Assembly (NCBI GenBank): GCA_019419455.1
Contig: DXZW01000048.1
Coordinates: 1 to 64,000 of the forward strand
DNA length: 64,000 nt
DNA from: Collinsella sp.
Lineage (GTDB): Bacteria > Actinomycetota > Coriobacteriia > Coriobacteriales > Coriobacteriaceae
Direction of reading: 5' to 3'
This document shows, one piece after another, positions 15,251-24,719 of the stretch (position 1 is its first letter; every line of letters starts with the position of its first letter). The translations under genes and the position numbers were made by a program. The notes under the pieces are model-generated. The model made no database searches, was not told the DNA's origin, and saw only the letters and a program-made list of their open reading frames with translations.

Positions 15251-18200
15251 ATGAGATTGATTCACAACAGCCGCCTGCCGCAGTTTCGCACTCCGTTTGG
15301 CGCTGTGACCACTGGAACTTCCGTTGCACTCTCGGTGATTTTGGAGGATGCCGATCCCAACCAGGCAACGCTTACGCTGCGCACCTGGGTCGATGAAGTC
15401 GGTGAGTCTCGGTATCCCATGACGCACGAGGGCGACGGCATATTTACCGTAGAGCTTGAGTGCACCGAGCCCTGTCTTATCTGGTACAGCTTTATCTGCA
15501 ATATCGAGGGCCAGCCCGAAGTCCGCCTGGGCGCGCCGCAAGGCCGCACCGGCGGCGAGGGCGTAACCTACGACTACGCCGAGGTGCCGTCGTTCCAGGT
15601 CACCGTCTACAAGCACCGCGAAGTTCGACCCGAGTGGTACGAGCGCGGCATGGTCTACCAGATCTTCCCCGATCGCTACGCCCGTGACGAGCATTGGCGC
15701 GAGCGCACAATGGCCGAACTCGAAAAACCGCGCAAGGGCATTCAGCGCCGGATGGTCGAGGACTGGAACGAGCCGCCCGTATACGAGCGCGCCGAGGACG
15801 GTTCCATCAAGACCTGGGACTTCTACGGCGGATCGCTCAAGGGCATCCAAGAAGACCTGCCCCGCATCGCCGAGCTGGGCTTTACGGCCATCTACCTCAA
15901 CCCCATCTTTGAAGCCGCGAGCAACCACCGCTACGACACGGCCGATTACAGCAAGATCGACCCGATCCTGGGCACCGAGCAGGACTTTACCGAGCTGTGT
16001 CAGGCGGCCGAAAAGCTCGGCATTTCCATCATTCTGGACGGCGTGTTCAACCACACGGGCGACGATTCAATCTACTTCAACCGCTATGGCAACTACCCCG
16101 GCGTGGGCGCATGGCAAAGCGAAGATTCGCCGTGGCGCGATGCGTTCTATTTCCACGAGGACGGCTCGTACGACTGCTGGTGGGGTGTGGGCAACATGCC
16201 CGCAATCAATGAGAGCTCCGAGCTGGTGCGCGAGCGGCTCCTGGGCAAGGAAGGTATCATACGCAAATGGCTGCGCGCCGGCGCCCATGGCTGGCGCCTC
16301 GATGTGGCCGACGAGCTATCCGATGACTTCCTGGCCGAGATCAAAAAGGCCGTGCTCGCCGAGAAACCCGACGCGCTGCTGCTCGGCGAGGTCTGGGAAG
16401 ACGCCTCCAACAAGATCAGCTATGGCCACCTGCGTCGTTACCTGCAGGGATCCGAGCTTGACTCGGCTATGGATTATCCCTTCCGCGACATGGTCATCGG
16501 CTTTTTGATGGGCTACAAGAACGCCTACCAGGCAGCCGAGGATATCGAAACCCTGCGCGAGAATTATCCGCGCGAGGCCCTGTCCTGCGCGCTCAACCTG
16601 CTATCGAGCCACGACCGCCCACGCATCATCTCGGTCCTCGGCGGCGGACCCGACGAGTCGCAGCTACCCGAGTGCGAGCGCAGCAAGTGGCGCCTGGACG
16701 AGAACTCGATGGGCCTGGCCAAGAGCCGTTTTTGGCTTGCAACGCTCATGCAGATGACGTTCCCCGGCGTGCCTTCGATTTACTATGGTGACGAGTACGG
16801 CCTTGAGGGCCTGACCGATCCGGGCAATCGCCGCACGCTTCCCATGAAGGAAGACCTGCACGACTTCGATACACTCGCTATCTTTAAAAACGCCTCGGCC
16901 GTGCGCCGCGCCCTGCCGTTTATGGTTGACGGCGAGATCAAGGCCTTCGCGCTCAACGACGAGGTACTCGCCTACACGCGCACCGGTAAAGACGGTGAGG
17001 CCGCGACGGTTATCATCAACCGCAGCCTGCGCAATTCGCACTGCGTGACGATCCCGGCGCTCGGCGAATGTGCGAGCGACGTGATCAGCGGCCACGAGTG
17101 CGAAATCCACAACGGTACCGTCACACTCGATCTGTATCCGCTGGGGTCGTCGATCATCTATCACCACGCTGAGCAGCGTCTGCAAGAGCCGCTCGATCAC
17201 GGCGCGGGCGTCGTGTGCCACATCACCTCGGTACCGACCGACGACGGCAAGCCAGGTACGATCGGCGCACCCACGCGTCGCTTTATCGACCATCTGGCCG
17301 CCATGGGCATGCGCTACTGGCAGGTCCTGCCCGTCAACCCGACGGATTTCTTCCGCTCCCCCTATGCCGGGCCCTCGGCTTTTGCGGGCAATATCGACCT
17401 ACTGCCCGAGAGTCACGAGGAGCTGGCCGCCGACTTTGCTGTCTGGAAGACCAACGGCGGCGAGGATGCCGATCCGCTGTACACCGCGTTTAAACATCGC
17501 AATGCCGATTGGCTCGAGAAGTACTGTGTCTACATGGCCGTTAAGAAGTACTTTGAGAGTGAGTCGCGCCACGATTGGCCGGCGGATGTCGCGCGCTACA
17601 ACGAGCATCTGATTGACGACAAGCGCTTCCACGACGAGGCCGAGCTGCAGGCGTACATGCAGTACCGCTTTGATCTGGCCTGGTGCGAGCTCATGAACTA
17701 TGCGCACAAGAAGGGCATCGAGGTCATCGGCGATATCCCGATGTATGTCTCAGACGATTCGGCCGATGCGTGGAGCGAACCCGAGAACTTCTGGCTGTCC
17801 GATACTGGTAAGGCGATCGAGATCTCCGGTGCGCCGCCCGACAACTTTGCGCCCGAAGGCCAGGTGTGGGGCAACCCGACGTTCCGCTGGGACCACATGA
17901 AGCAGAACGGCTATAGCTGGTGGATGGACCGCCTGCGTCGTGCGTTCTCGCTTTACGACCGCGTGCGCCTGGACCACTTCCTGGGCTTCCACAGCTACTT
18001 TAGTATTCCCGCGGGCAAGGCTTGCGCCGACGGTCGCTGGCTGGCGGGCCCGGGCAAGGACCTGTTCCAGACCGCCTACGACGAGCTGGGACCGCTCAAT
18101 TTTATCGCGGAGGATCTGGGCTATCTGACGCCCGGTGTTCGCGCTATGGCTTCGACCTGCGGCTTCCCCGGCATGGACGTGCTGGAGTTTAGCGACTACG

Positions 18201-18547
18201 ACGTTCGTTGCGGCGTGCATCCCACGCCTGGCAAGATCCTGTACACCTCGACGCACGATACGTCGACATTGGCCGGTTGGTGCACGCGTTCCTTTGCAGG
18301 CGGCGATGAACCGAGCGGTGTCGAGGTGGCGGCCAAGCTGATGGGCGACGCGCTGGCAAGCGACGCTCCCCTGGTGATGATGCCGCTGCAGGATGTCCTG
18401 GGGCTTGGCGACGATGCGCGCATGAACATGCCGGGTGTCGCCACGGGCAACTGGACCTGGCAGGCCGATGAGGCCGACGTTGCGGCCGCCGAGGGCAAAA
18501 CTGCGCAGCTCCTGCGCAACACCCATAGATTCTGGGGCGAGGCGTGA
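15251..18547 (+). CDS. GH13 alpha-glucosidase/amylase fused to GH77 4-alpha-glucanotransferase, 1098 aa
   Basis: Two complete glucan-active enzymes in one chain. Residues 1-110 are a beta-sandwich like the N domain of neopullulanases. A GH13 barrel follows (MVYQIFPDRYARDEHWRERT) with Asp351 in GWRLDVADE, Glu380 in LLLGEVWE and Asp455 in SSHDRPR. From about residue 650 a MalQ-type GH77 domain begins (PTRRFIDHLAAMGMRYWQVL), with Asp908 in RVRLDHFLGFHS, Glu954 in FIAEDLGYL and Asp1003 in STHDTSTL. All six catalytic acids are present, so both halves look active. The likely role is processing of the dextrins left by GlgP during glycogen or maltodextrin breakdown. There is no signal peptide, so it is cytoplasmic. 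The ATG has only a weak ribosome site. Confidence 0.93.
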   Translation: MRLIHNSRLPQFRTPFGAVTTGTSVALSVILEDADPNQATLTLRTWVDEVGESRYPMTHEGDGIFTVELECTEPCLIWYSFICNIEGQPEVRLGAPQGRTGGEGVTYDYAEVPSFQVTVYKHREVRPEWYERGMVYQIFPDRYARDEHWRERTMAELEKPRKGIQRRMVEDWNEPPVYERAEDGSIKTWDFYGGSLKGIQEDLPRIAELGFTAIYLNPIFEAASNHRYDTADYSKIDPILGTEQDFTELCQAAEKLGISIILDGVFNHTGDDSIYFNRYGNYPGVGAWQSEDSPWRDAFYFHEDGSYDCWWGVGNMPAINESSELVRERLLGKEGIIRKWLRAGAHGWRLDVADELSDDFLAEIKKAVLAEKPDALLLGEVWEDASNKISYGHLRRYLQGSELDSAMDYPFRDMVIGFLMGYKNAYQAAEDIETLRENYPREALSCALNLLSSHDRPRIISVLGGGPDESQLPECERSKWRLDENSMGLAKSRFWLATLMQMTFPGVPSIYYGDEYGLEGLTDPGNRRTLPMKEDLHDFDTLAIFKNASAVRRALPFMVDGEIKAFALNDEVLAYTRTGKDGEAATVIINRSLRNSHCVTIPALGECASDVISGHECEIHNGTVTLDLYPLGSSIIYHHAEQRLQEPLDHGAGVVCHITSVPTDDGKPGTIGAPTRRFIDHLAAMGMRYWQVLPVNPTDFFRSPYAGPSAFAGNIDLLPESHEELAADFAVWKTNGGEDADPLYTAFKHRNADWLEKYCVYMAVKKYFESESRHDWPADVARYNEHLIDDKRFHDEAELQAYMQYRFDLAWCELMNYAHKKGIEVIGDIPMYVSDDSADAWSEPENFWLSDTGKAIEISGAPPDNFAPEGQVWGNPTFRWDHMKQNGYSWWMDRLRRAFSLYDRVRLDHFLGFHSYFSIPAGKACADGRWLAGPGKDLFQTAYDELGPLNFIAEDLGYLTPGVRAMASTCGFPGMDVLEFSDYDVRCGVHPTPGKILYTSTHDTSTLAGWCTRSFAGGDEPSGVEVAAKLMGDALASDAPLVMMPLQDVLGLGDDARMNMPGVATGNWTWQADEADVAAAEGKTAQLLRNTHRFWGEA

Positions 18548-18635
18548 TAAAACGCCCGATATAGGGTACAGTTACAGACGTTTGAATTTTTGCGGGCAGA
18601 GCGATCTGCCCGCTTTGTGCTGAAAAGGAAGTATT

Positions 18636-18872
18636 ATGGCGCGCTACGATTACAAGTGCTCGAGCTGCGGCAACGTGTTTGAGGTTGAGCATCCCATGTC
18701 CGAGACGCCCGAGGTCGTATGCCCCAGCTGTGGTGCCCCGGCATCCAAGACGTTCTCGGCCAGTGGTATTAAGTTCGAAGGCAGCGGTTTCTACAACACC
18801 GACCAGCGAAGCGGCGGCTCCAGCACCAGCGCCACCAGCGGCTGCTGCGCCAACTGCCCGCATAGCCGCTAG
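18636..18872 (+). CDS. FmdB-family zinc ribbon protein, 78 aa
   Basis: A small protein beginning MARYDYKCSSCGNVFEV, with a second pair CPSCG near residue 31. These CxxC pairs form the zinc ribbon of the FmdB/CxxC_CxxC_SSSS family, often annotated as putative regulatory proteins. The C-terminus is a Ser/Gly/Thr-rich linker with a further CCANC. A good ribosome site (AAAAGGAAGTATT) precedes the ATG and a terminator follows. The exact function is unknown. Confidence 0.85.
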   Translation: MARYDYKCSSCGNVFEVEHPMSETPEVVCPSCGAPASKTFSASGIKFEGSGFYNTDQRSGGSSTSATSGCCANCPHSR

Positions 18873-18882
18873 AAACAACGCG

Positions 18883-18919
18883 GCCCCGCGATCAACGCCG
18901 ATCGCGGGGCTATTTCTTT
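18883..18919 (+). terminator. Intrinsic terminator after the FmdB-family gene
   Basis: GCCCCGCGATC, a 6-base loop, GATCGCGGGGC, then TATTTCTTT. Confidence 0.85.
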
Positions 18920-18959
18920 GCGCTATAGGTGGCTAATTATCTACCCAGGTTTCCTTATG

Positions 18960-19026
18960 AGTTGCGGTGAAATAGGGACTGTTTGGCGGGTTGAAACCGC
19001 TATTCAATCCCTATTTCACCGCAACT
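18960..19026. repeat. REP-like inverted repeat, family A, copy 1
   Basis: Perfect 19-base inverted arms (AGTTGCGGTGAAATAGGGA at 18960-18978, complement at 19008-19026) around a 29-base centre. The same sequence family is found at 35341-35408 and, as one arm, at 57560-57581, the two edges of the cobalamin island. It lies between the FmdB-family terminator and the end of rsmB. Confidence 0.85.
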
Positions 19027-19032
19027 TAGTCG

Positions 19033-20433
19033 TTACTTGCGGACCAGCCTTGCGCAGAAGTGGCCGTCGTAGGAGTCGGCGTTAACGGGCACGCTTTGGA
19101 AGAGGCCTCGAGCGTTTTGGCGCAGGGTGACGAGGCTCTTGGCATGATCGTACTCGGGCAGCTGCAGAATCTGGGCTTCGGAGAGCGGCGCCACGCTAAA
19201 GCCGGCACCCTCGGGAGAAGCCAGGAAGGCATCCACGACCTGCGTGTTCTCTTCATCAAACACCGAGCACGTCGCATAGATAAGCTCACCGCCGGCAGCC
19301 ACGCGCGCGGCTGCTTCCTTGAGCATCGTCAGCTGCAGGCGGGGCAGCTCAGTCGTAACGTCGTTCTCGGTCAGGCGCCACGGAATCTCGGGGTGACGGC
19401 GCATGGTGCCGGTGCCAGAGCACGGCGCATCGATAAACACCGTGTCGAACAGGGCGGGCTCGCCAAGCATCGCGTCAAAGGACGTAAGCACCTCATTGAG
19501 CTCGCAGGCATCGCCCGACACCGTACGGACGCCCGAGATACCCGCCTTATGCAGGCGCGCGAGATTCTGATCGCACTTGCGATCGTGCAGATCGAGCGCG
19601 GTATGCTGACGCTCGTACCCGGCACGCTTGGCCTGGCACATCATCACATAGGTCTTGGTGCCACGACCGGCGCCGATCTCCAGGCAACGCCCGGGATGCG
19701 TCGCCGCAGTGGCGATGAGCTGGGCGTTAAGGTCCGAGGCAACGGCAGCGGCGCGCTCAAACACGCCCGATGCAACCGTGACCTGCGCATCGACCGGAGC
19801 ATGGCAGCCCGGGAAGACAGGCGCAACGAGCTGCGAGATATACGGATCGGTCTTCGTTGCAAACGCATTCTCGTGCAGGGCAAGCGGCGCGGGCGCCAGA
19901 TTGCCGGCAAAGTTAAGCGCGCCCTCGGGCGTATCGAACGAAGCCATAATACGAGCGCATAGCCAGCGCGGCAGACCCATCAGGCGCGACAGACGAACCA
20001 AGCGGCGCTCGGACTCATCCACGTCGGATGCCGTGGCAAAGTCCTCAACGTTGTCCGCGACCTTGTGCAGCACCGCGTTAGCCAGGCCCGCGGCAGACTT
20101 AGCACCGCTGCGTACGAGTTCAACACCCTGGCTCACGGCAACGCGACCCGGCGTATGCAGATAGAGCATCTCGAAGGCCGAGATGCGAAGCGCCATGCGC
20201 ACGCGCGGTGCTACCTTTTTGGGCTTATCAAGAAACTGGTCGAGCAGCTCATCCGAAATGCCCTGGGTGGCTGCAACTCCAAGTGCCAAACGAGCGGCAA
20301 AAGCAGAATCACGCTGGTCAATGGCCTTAGCCGTAGCGCGGGCAGAGAGCACATCGCGCGCATACATGCCGCGACGGTCAGCCTCCATCAGCACATCGAG
20401 CGCGAGCTTGCGCGCGGGAGACAGCTTGCTCAT
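19033..20433 (-). CDS. rsmB: 16S rRNA (cytosine-967 C5)-methyltransferase, 466 aa
   Basis: Methylates C967 of 16S rRNA using SAM. An N-terminal NusB-like RNA-binding domain spans about residues 5-150 (RLALGVAATQGISDELLDQF). The methyltransferase domain has CLEIGAGRGTKT (SAM loop), FIDAPCSGTGTMRRHPEIPW and YATCSVFDEENTQ; the two Cys in PCS and TCS are the catalytic pair of RNA m5C enzymes. The ATG overlaps the fmt stop (ATGA), so it is translationally coupled to fmt, a common arrangement in bacteria. Confidence 0.92.
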   Translation of the reverse strand: MSKLSPARKLALDVLMEADRRGMYARDVLSARATAKAIDQRDSAFAARLALGVAATQGISDELLDQFLDKPKKVAPRVRMALRISAFEMLYLHTPGRVAVSQGVELVRSGAKSAAGLANAVLHKVADNVEDFATASDVDESERRLVRLSRLMGLPRWLCARIMASFDTPEGALNFAGNLAPAPLALHENAFATKTDPYISQLVAPVFPGCHAPVDAQVTVASGVFERAAAVASDLNAQLIATAATHPGRCLEIGAGRGTKTYVMMCQAKRAGYERQHTALDLHDRKCDQNLARLHKAGISGVRTVSGDACELNEVLTSFDAMLGEPALFDTVFIDAPCSGTGTMRRHPEIPWRLTENDVTTELPRLQLTMLKEAAARVAAGGELIYATCSVFDEENTQVVDAFLASPEGAGFSVAPLSEAQILQLPEYDHAKSLVTLRQNARGLFQSVPVNADSYDGHFCARLVRK

Positions 20434-21350
20434 GACAAAACACCCCACGTATGGTCGGCACCCTGCAGGCCGGCAGCCCAGGCAGAAGCAGCCATGGCAC
20501 GCTTGCCGTCGGGCTTAACCTTAAGCAGTTCAACCGCGCCATCGGAAAGTCCCAGGTAAACACGCTTGCTCTTAACGACAACAGCGCCCTCGCCAAGCGA
20601 CACATCAGCCGGCGCAGCATCGAGCACGCGAACCGTCTTGCCGGCAATCACACAACGGGCAGGCGCGGTATCGGACGAAGCGAGCACGTGACGCACGCAA
20701 TCGAGCGCCGCCATCTGCGGATCCAAACGCATCTCCTGCTTAGAAATCTTGGCGGCATGAGTGACGAGCGACTCATCCTGCTCAGTCCACACCGCCGTGT
20801 CATCGGCAAGCGAGGGCAGCGTATCGGCAAGCAACTTACCACCAAGCTCAGCAAGCTCCATCGTGAGTGTCTCAGCATGCTTGCCGGCAACCGACGTAGA
20901 GGCCTGGGCACAATAAGCGCCCGTATCCACGCCATGCCCAATGCGCATGATAGAAACGCCAGCAACCTCATCACCAGCGAGAATCGCACGCTGAATAGGA
21001 GCAGCCCCACGCCAACGAGGCAGCAGCGAAGCATGAACATTCACAATACCAAGCGGCGCCATATGCAGCACCTCATCGGGCAAAATGCAACCATAGGCAG
21101 CCACACAGAAAATATCAGCCTGGGCAGCCTGGAGCACCTCAACAACCTCAGGCGTCATACGATTAGCCTCAACAACCGGCAACCCCAGCTCAAGCGCCTT
21201 GGCCTTAACAGGAGAAGGCTCAAGCTTCTTACCACGCCCACGAACAGCATCAGGACGAGTAACAACAAGCGCAATCTCGTTCCCAGCCTCAACAAGCGAA
21301 GTCAACGAAGGCACAGCAAAATCAGGCGTACCCATAAACACAATACGCAT
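20430..21350 (-). CDS. fmt: Methionyl-tRNA formyltransferase, 306 aa
   Basis: Formylates initiator Met-tRNA with 10-formyl-THF. It starts MRIVFMGTPDFAVPSLTSL and carries the catalytic region NVHASLLPRWRGAAPIQRAI near residue 105, followed by GVSIMRIGHGVDTG. A C-terminal OB-like domain follows at about residues 205-306. It is full length. It lies downstream of def and overlaps rsmB by 4 bases; def and fmt work at opposite ends of N-formyl-methionine use. Confidence 0.95.
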   Translation of the reverse strand: MRIVFMGTPDFAVPSLTSLVEAGNEIALVVTRPDAVRGRGKKLEPSPVKAKALELGLPVVEANRMTPEVVEVLQAAQADIFCVAAYGCILPDEVLHMAPLGIVNVHASLLPRWRGAAPIQRAILAGDEVAGVSIMRIGHGVDTGAYCAQASTSVAGKHAETLTMELAELGGKLLADTLPSLADDTAVWTEQDESLVTHAAKISKQEMRLDPQMAALDCVRHVLASSDTAPARCVIAGKTVRVLDAAPADVSLGEGAVVVKSKRVYLGLSDGAVELLKVKPDGKRAMAASAWAAGLQGADHTWGVLS

Positions 21351-21569
21351 AAAAGTTAGTCTCCTCTCAATAACGAGCCGAGACGGCTACAAAAGAAGCG
21401 TTCCAGGCCGCATGCGCGCCCAGCCGCAAGAACAATTCAACAAGAACAAATATACCCAAAAACAAAGAAAGAGCCGCATGAAAGCAGCTCCCTCTCAACA
21501 AAGTCCTATCAGCAAAGACGCCCATCCCTGGCCCAACGGCACCCGGGCGAACCGAGCCAGAACAACGCA

Positions 21570-21671
21570 GTCCCCGGTGCTGAGCGCCCACATATCGTCC
21601 CGCGCGCAGTTTCGCAGCGAAGCGAGAATGTTTGAGCACGGGATGATATGTGGGCGCTCAGCACCGGGGAC
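21570..21671. repeat. 102-bp inverted repeat between def and fmt
   Basis: Exact 27-base inverted arms at 21570-21596 and 21645-21671 (beginning GTCCCCGGTGCTGAGCG). A weaker inner stem GTCCCG/CGGGAT and a core stem TTTCGC/GCGAAG lie inside. It takes up about a third of the 329-base gap between def and fmt; the rest of the gap shows nothing else I can support. Confidence 0.8.
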
Positions 21672-21679
21672 GGTGGGAC

Positions 21680-22216
21680 CTACTCCGTCTCGCCCGGTCG
21701 AGCGCCGCGGGCCAGGGCGTCCTGGTACTCCTTGACTGCCTTGATCCTCTGCATCGGCTTCAGTCGCTCGAACATGGTGTTGCCATGCAGGTGATCGATT
21801 TCGTGCTGCAGGCACACGCAGAACAGGTCGCCCGTGGCCTCATAGCGAATCAGGTTGGCATCCAAGTCATACGCCTCCACGACAACGTGATCGGGACGCT
21901 CGATCTCGCAGCTAATGCCAGGGATGGAAAGGCAGCCCTCGCTAAACGGCACCAGATGATCGCTCTGCTCCACAATCACGGGATTGATGAGCACGTACGG
22001 ATCGTAGTCGTTCTTGTCGCTGTACTCGCAGTCGATGGTGACGAGCTGAATGAGCTCACCGATCTGCGGGGCAGCCAGGCCGCAGCCGGCGTTATCGAAC
22101 ATCATCTTCTTCATCTTCTCGGCAAGCGCCTCAATTGCCGGGGTGATCTCCTCGATGACGGCGCACTCCTGGCGCAGACGAGGGTCGGGCGACAGTACGA
22201 TTCCGTTGGCTTCCAT
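21680..22216 (-). CDS. def: Peptide deformylase, 178 aa
   Basis: Removes the formyl group from nascent proteins. All three metal-site motifs are present: GCGLAAPQIG near residue 45, EGCLSIPG near 92 (the Cys ligand) and QHEIDHLHG near 137 (two His ligands and the catalytic Glu). I use the second ATG (MEANGIVLSP), since AAAGG directly abuts the first one. The stop is 9 bases from the inverted repeat at 21570-21671, which could affect its 3' end. Confidence 0.95.
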   Translation of the reverse strand: MEANGIVLSPDPRLRQECAVIEEITPAIEALAEKMKKMMFDNAGCGLAAPQIGELIQLVTIDCEYSDKNDYDPYVLINPVIVEQSDHLVPFSEGCLSIPGISCEIERPDHVVVEAYDLDANLIRYEATGDLFCVCLQHEIDHLHGNTMFERLKPMQRIKAVKEYQDALARGARPGETE

Positions 22217-22234
22217 GGCCATCCTTTCGGTTTG

Positions 22235-24688
22235 TTACATCAAATCATAGGCATCGACGTCAACACTCACGTTCACGCCGCGCACGGAGCCCACCTCTTT
22301 GAGGCAGGCATCGATATCATCAGAGACATGGTACCCTACCGGCGACTTCACAAGCAGATGGAAGCGGTAACGGTCCTTGGCTCTCTCGATTACACACGAA
22401 GCCGGGCCCAGTACCTGCGGTACGGCGCTCCCCGCCCGCAAAAAGTCGGGCGCGGCGGCGTGCCAGCGGCGCTTGAGCAGCTTTGCGATGCGCCCGATAT
22501 AATCCTGCGCATCGTCGCGGCTTGCCGACCACACCAAAATGTTGACCAGGCGAACGAACGGCGGATACAGTGCGTCGCGACGCTGGTCCAGGTCGTAGTC
22601 GGTAAAGATCGAGCGATCGTGCTCGGCGACGGCGCGGATGACCGGGTCCTCGGGCAGATAGGTCTGGATGATCACCTCGCCAGGACGATCGCCGCGGCCG
22701 GCGCGGCCCGCCACCTGCTCGAGCAGATCGTAAGCGCGCTCCCCCGCTCTAAAATCGGGCAGCTTGAGGGCAAAGTCGGCATTGACCACGCCCACGAGCG
22801 TGACATCGGGAAAGTCGAGGCCCTTTGCGATCATCTGGGTACCCAGCAGCACCGCGCAATCCGCCGCATCGAACTGCTCGAGCAGCTTTTTGTGCGCGTC
22901 CTTGCCGCGCGTGGAATCGGCGTCCATGCGTATGATGGCAACGTCCTCGGGCAGCATCTGGTGCAGCGCGTCCTCGATCTGTTGCGTACCCAGGCCCATT
23001 TTTGCCAGGTAGCGGCTGCCGCACTTGGGGCAGCGACTCGTGGGCGCGGGATACGGCTGCACGCGCCATGACGAACCACAGGTGTGGCACTGCAGCGTAT
23101 GGGTGCGCTCATGGTACGTAAGCGCCGTGGAGCAGTGGTTACAGGTGGGAACGCAACCGCACTCGCGGCACATCAGGAACGGGGCAAAGCCGCGGCGGTT
23201 GTGCAGCAGCATGGCCTTCTCGCGGCGCTCGACCACGCGCTCCAAGCCCTCCATCAGGGGTTTTGAGAACATGGAGCGGCTGCCGTGCGAGAACTCACGA
23301 CGCAGGTCGGCAATACGTACCGTAGGCAGGACCGCGTGTCCCGGGCGCTCGGGCATCTCGACGCGCGTCCACGTGGTACCGCCGTACGTGCCGCGACGGC
23401 AGCGGTCGAGGGCCTCGGCAGAAGGCGTGGCCGAGCCCAACACGAGCGGGCAGCGATAGCGGCGCGCCATCTCGGCCGCCACCTCGCGTGCATGGTAGCG
23501 CGGGCTGGAGCCCTGCTTGTAGCTGGTCTCGTGCTCCTCGTCGATAATGATGAGGCCCAAGTCGCTGAGCGGGCAGAAGAGTGCCGAGCGGGCGCCCACA
23601 ACCACACGCGCGGCACCGCTAGCAACCATATCCCATTGGTCAAGGCGCTCGCCGGCCGAAAGGCGCGAATGGAACACGGCGACCGTCTCGCCAAAACGCG
23701 AGCGGAAACGGCCGACGGTCTGGGCCGTCAGCGATATCTCGGGCACGAGCACGCAGGCTGAACGGCCGGCTGTCAGCACGCGCTCAATCGCCGAGAGGTA
23801 AACCTCGGTTTTGCCAGAACCGGTAACACCGTCCACGAGTACCACGTCGCCGTGCGCATCCAGGCGGGCGCGCTCAATCTGCGCGAGCGCCTGCTGCTGG
23901 CCGTTCGTAAGCGCGAACGGCGCCTTGCCGCTCGCGGAGGACAGCGTGGTCTGCTCGCTGCAACCGCGCCAGGCACGGCGCTCCTCCACCACCACGACGC
24001 CGCGTTTTTCGAGCGCTTTGATGGTCGCCGACATGCTGTTGTAGAGCAGGTTGAGGTCGCGCGTCGTGACCGGGCCGCACTGGAGCGCCTCGATGAGCTG
24101 ACGCTGGCGGACCGCGGTCTTGGGCGGCGTGTAGTCAAAGCCCTCGGGCGTAAGCATGACCCAGCGGTTTTGGATAGGCTTGACGGCGGGGCGCTCAACC
24201 GACCATGTGCCGTCATCGCCCTTGACCACACGCGGGCTGCCGCCCGGGGGCAAAAACAGGCGCAGGCACTCGGAAAGCGTCGCGACATACTCGCGGCTCA
24301 TCCAGCGAGCGATGCGGGCAGCCTCGGCGGTAAAGAGTGGTTTGCTGAGGATGGCCTCGATGGCTTTAATGCGCGCGGGGTCGAGGGCGTTGTTGCCCTG
24401 CAGGTCGTCAAGCTCGGGCGCAATGTCGACGATGTAGCCTGCGGCAGCACGGTTGCCAAAGTGGACCAGGACCGTCGACCCGACCTGGGCCTCGTTGGCA
24501 AGGGACTCGGGAATGCCGTAGGCAAACGGTTCGGACAGCGCACGGGTGGGAATGTCGAGAACCACGCTCGCGTAGGCAGAGATGGGCTCAGGTGCAGGCT
24601 CGGGCTTGGCCGGTGCAGCGGCGGGCACGGGCGCCGCTGGAACCTCCTCCGGTTCCGGCGAACCAAACAGCGACAGTTGTTGAGCCAT
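22235..24688 (-). CDS. priA: Primosomal replication protein N' (PriA helicase), 817 aa
   Basis: A 3'-5' helicase that reloads the replisome at stalled forks. After a Pro/Ala-rich N-terminal extension (residues 1-36) come the DNA-binding domain, the Walker A motif DGVTGSGKTEVYL, the DEEHETSYKQ box and the zinc-binding insertion with four Cys pairs (CRECG, CNHC, CHTCG, CPKCG). The helicase motifs GTQMIAKGLDFP and QVAGRAGRGDRPG follow. It is full length. It is followed after 18 bases by def, so priA, def, fmt and rsmB form one co-oriented group. Confidence 0.95.
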   Translation of the reverse strand: MAQQLSLFGSPEPEEVPAAPVPAAAPAKPEPAPEPISAYASVVLDIPTRALSEPFAYGIPESLANEAQVGSTVLVHFGNRAAAGYIVDIAPELDDLQGNNALDPARIKAIEAILSKPLFTAEAARIARWMSREYVATLSECLRLFLPPGGSPRVVKGDDGTWSVERPAVKPIQNRWVMLTPEGFDYTPPKTAVRQRQLIEALQCGPVTTRDLNLLYNSMSATIKALEKRGVVVVEERRAWRGCSEQTTLSSASGKAPFALTNGQQQALAQIERARLDAHGDVVLVDGVTGSGKTEVYLSAIERVLTAGRSACVLVPEISLTAQTVGRFRSRFGETVAVFHSRLSAGERLDQWDMVASGAARVVVGARSALFCPLSDLGLIIIDEEHETSYKQGSSPRYHAREVAAEMARRYRCPLVLGSATPSAEALDRCRRGTYGGTTWTRVEMPERPGHAVLPTVRIADLRREFSHGSRSMFSKPLMEGLERVVERREKAMLLHNRRGFAPFLMCRECGCVPTCNHCSTALTYHERTHTLQCHTCGSSWRVQPYPAPTSRCPKCGSRYLAKMGLGTQQIEDALHQMLPEDVAIIRMDADSTRGKDAHKKLLEQFDAADCAVLLGTQMIAKGLDFPDVTLVGVVNADFALKLPDFRAGERAYDLLEQVAGRAGRGDRPGEVIIQTYLPEDPVIRAVAEHDRSIFTDYDLDQRRDALYPPFVRLVNILVWSASRDDAQDYIGRIAKLLKRRWHAAAPDFLRAGSAVPQVLGPASCVIERAKDRYRFHLLVKSPVGYHVSDDIDACLKEVGSVRGVNVSVDVDAYDLM

Positions 24689-24719
24689 ACACCACCTCTA
24701 ACGAACGGACTTGAAAGGG

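Noticed and set aside
18960..19026. Reading the REP element as a terminator for rsmB
   Set aside because: There is no U-run, and the same element occurs at the island edge where no gene ends in the same way.
21351..21680. A possible small gene in the def-fmt gap (frames of 80-90 codons)
   Set aside because: The frames run through the long inverted repeat and have no ribosome site or conserved pattern.
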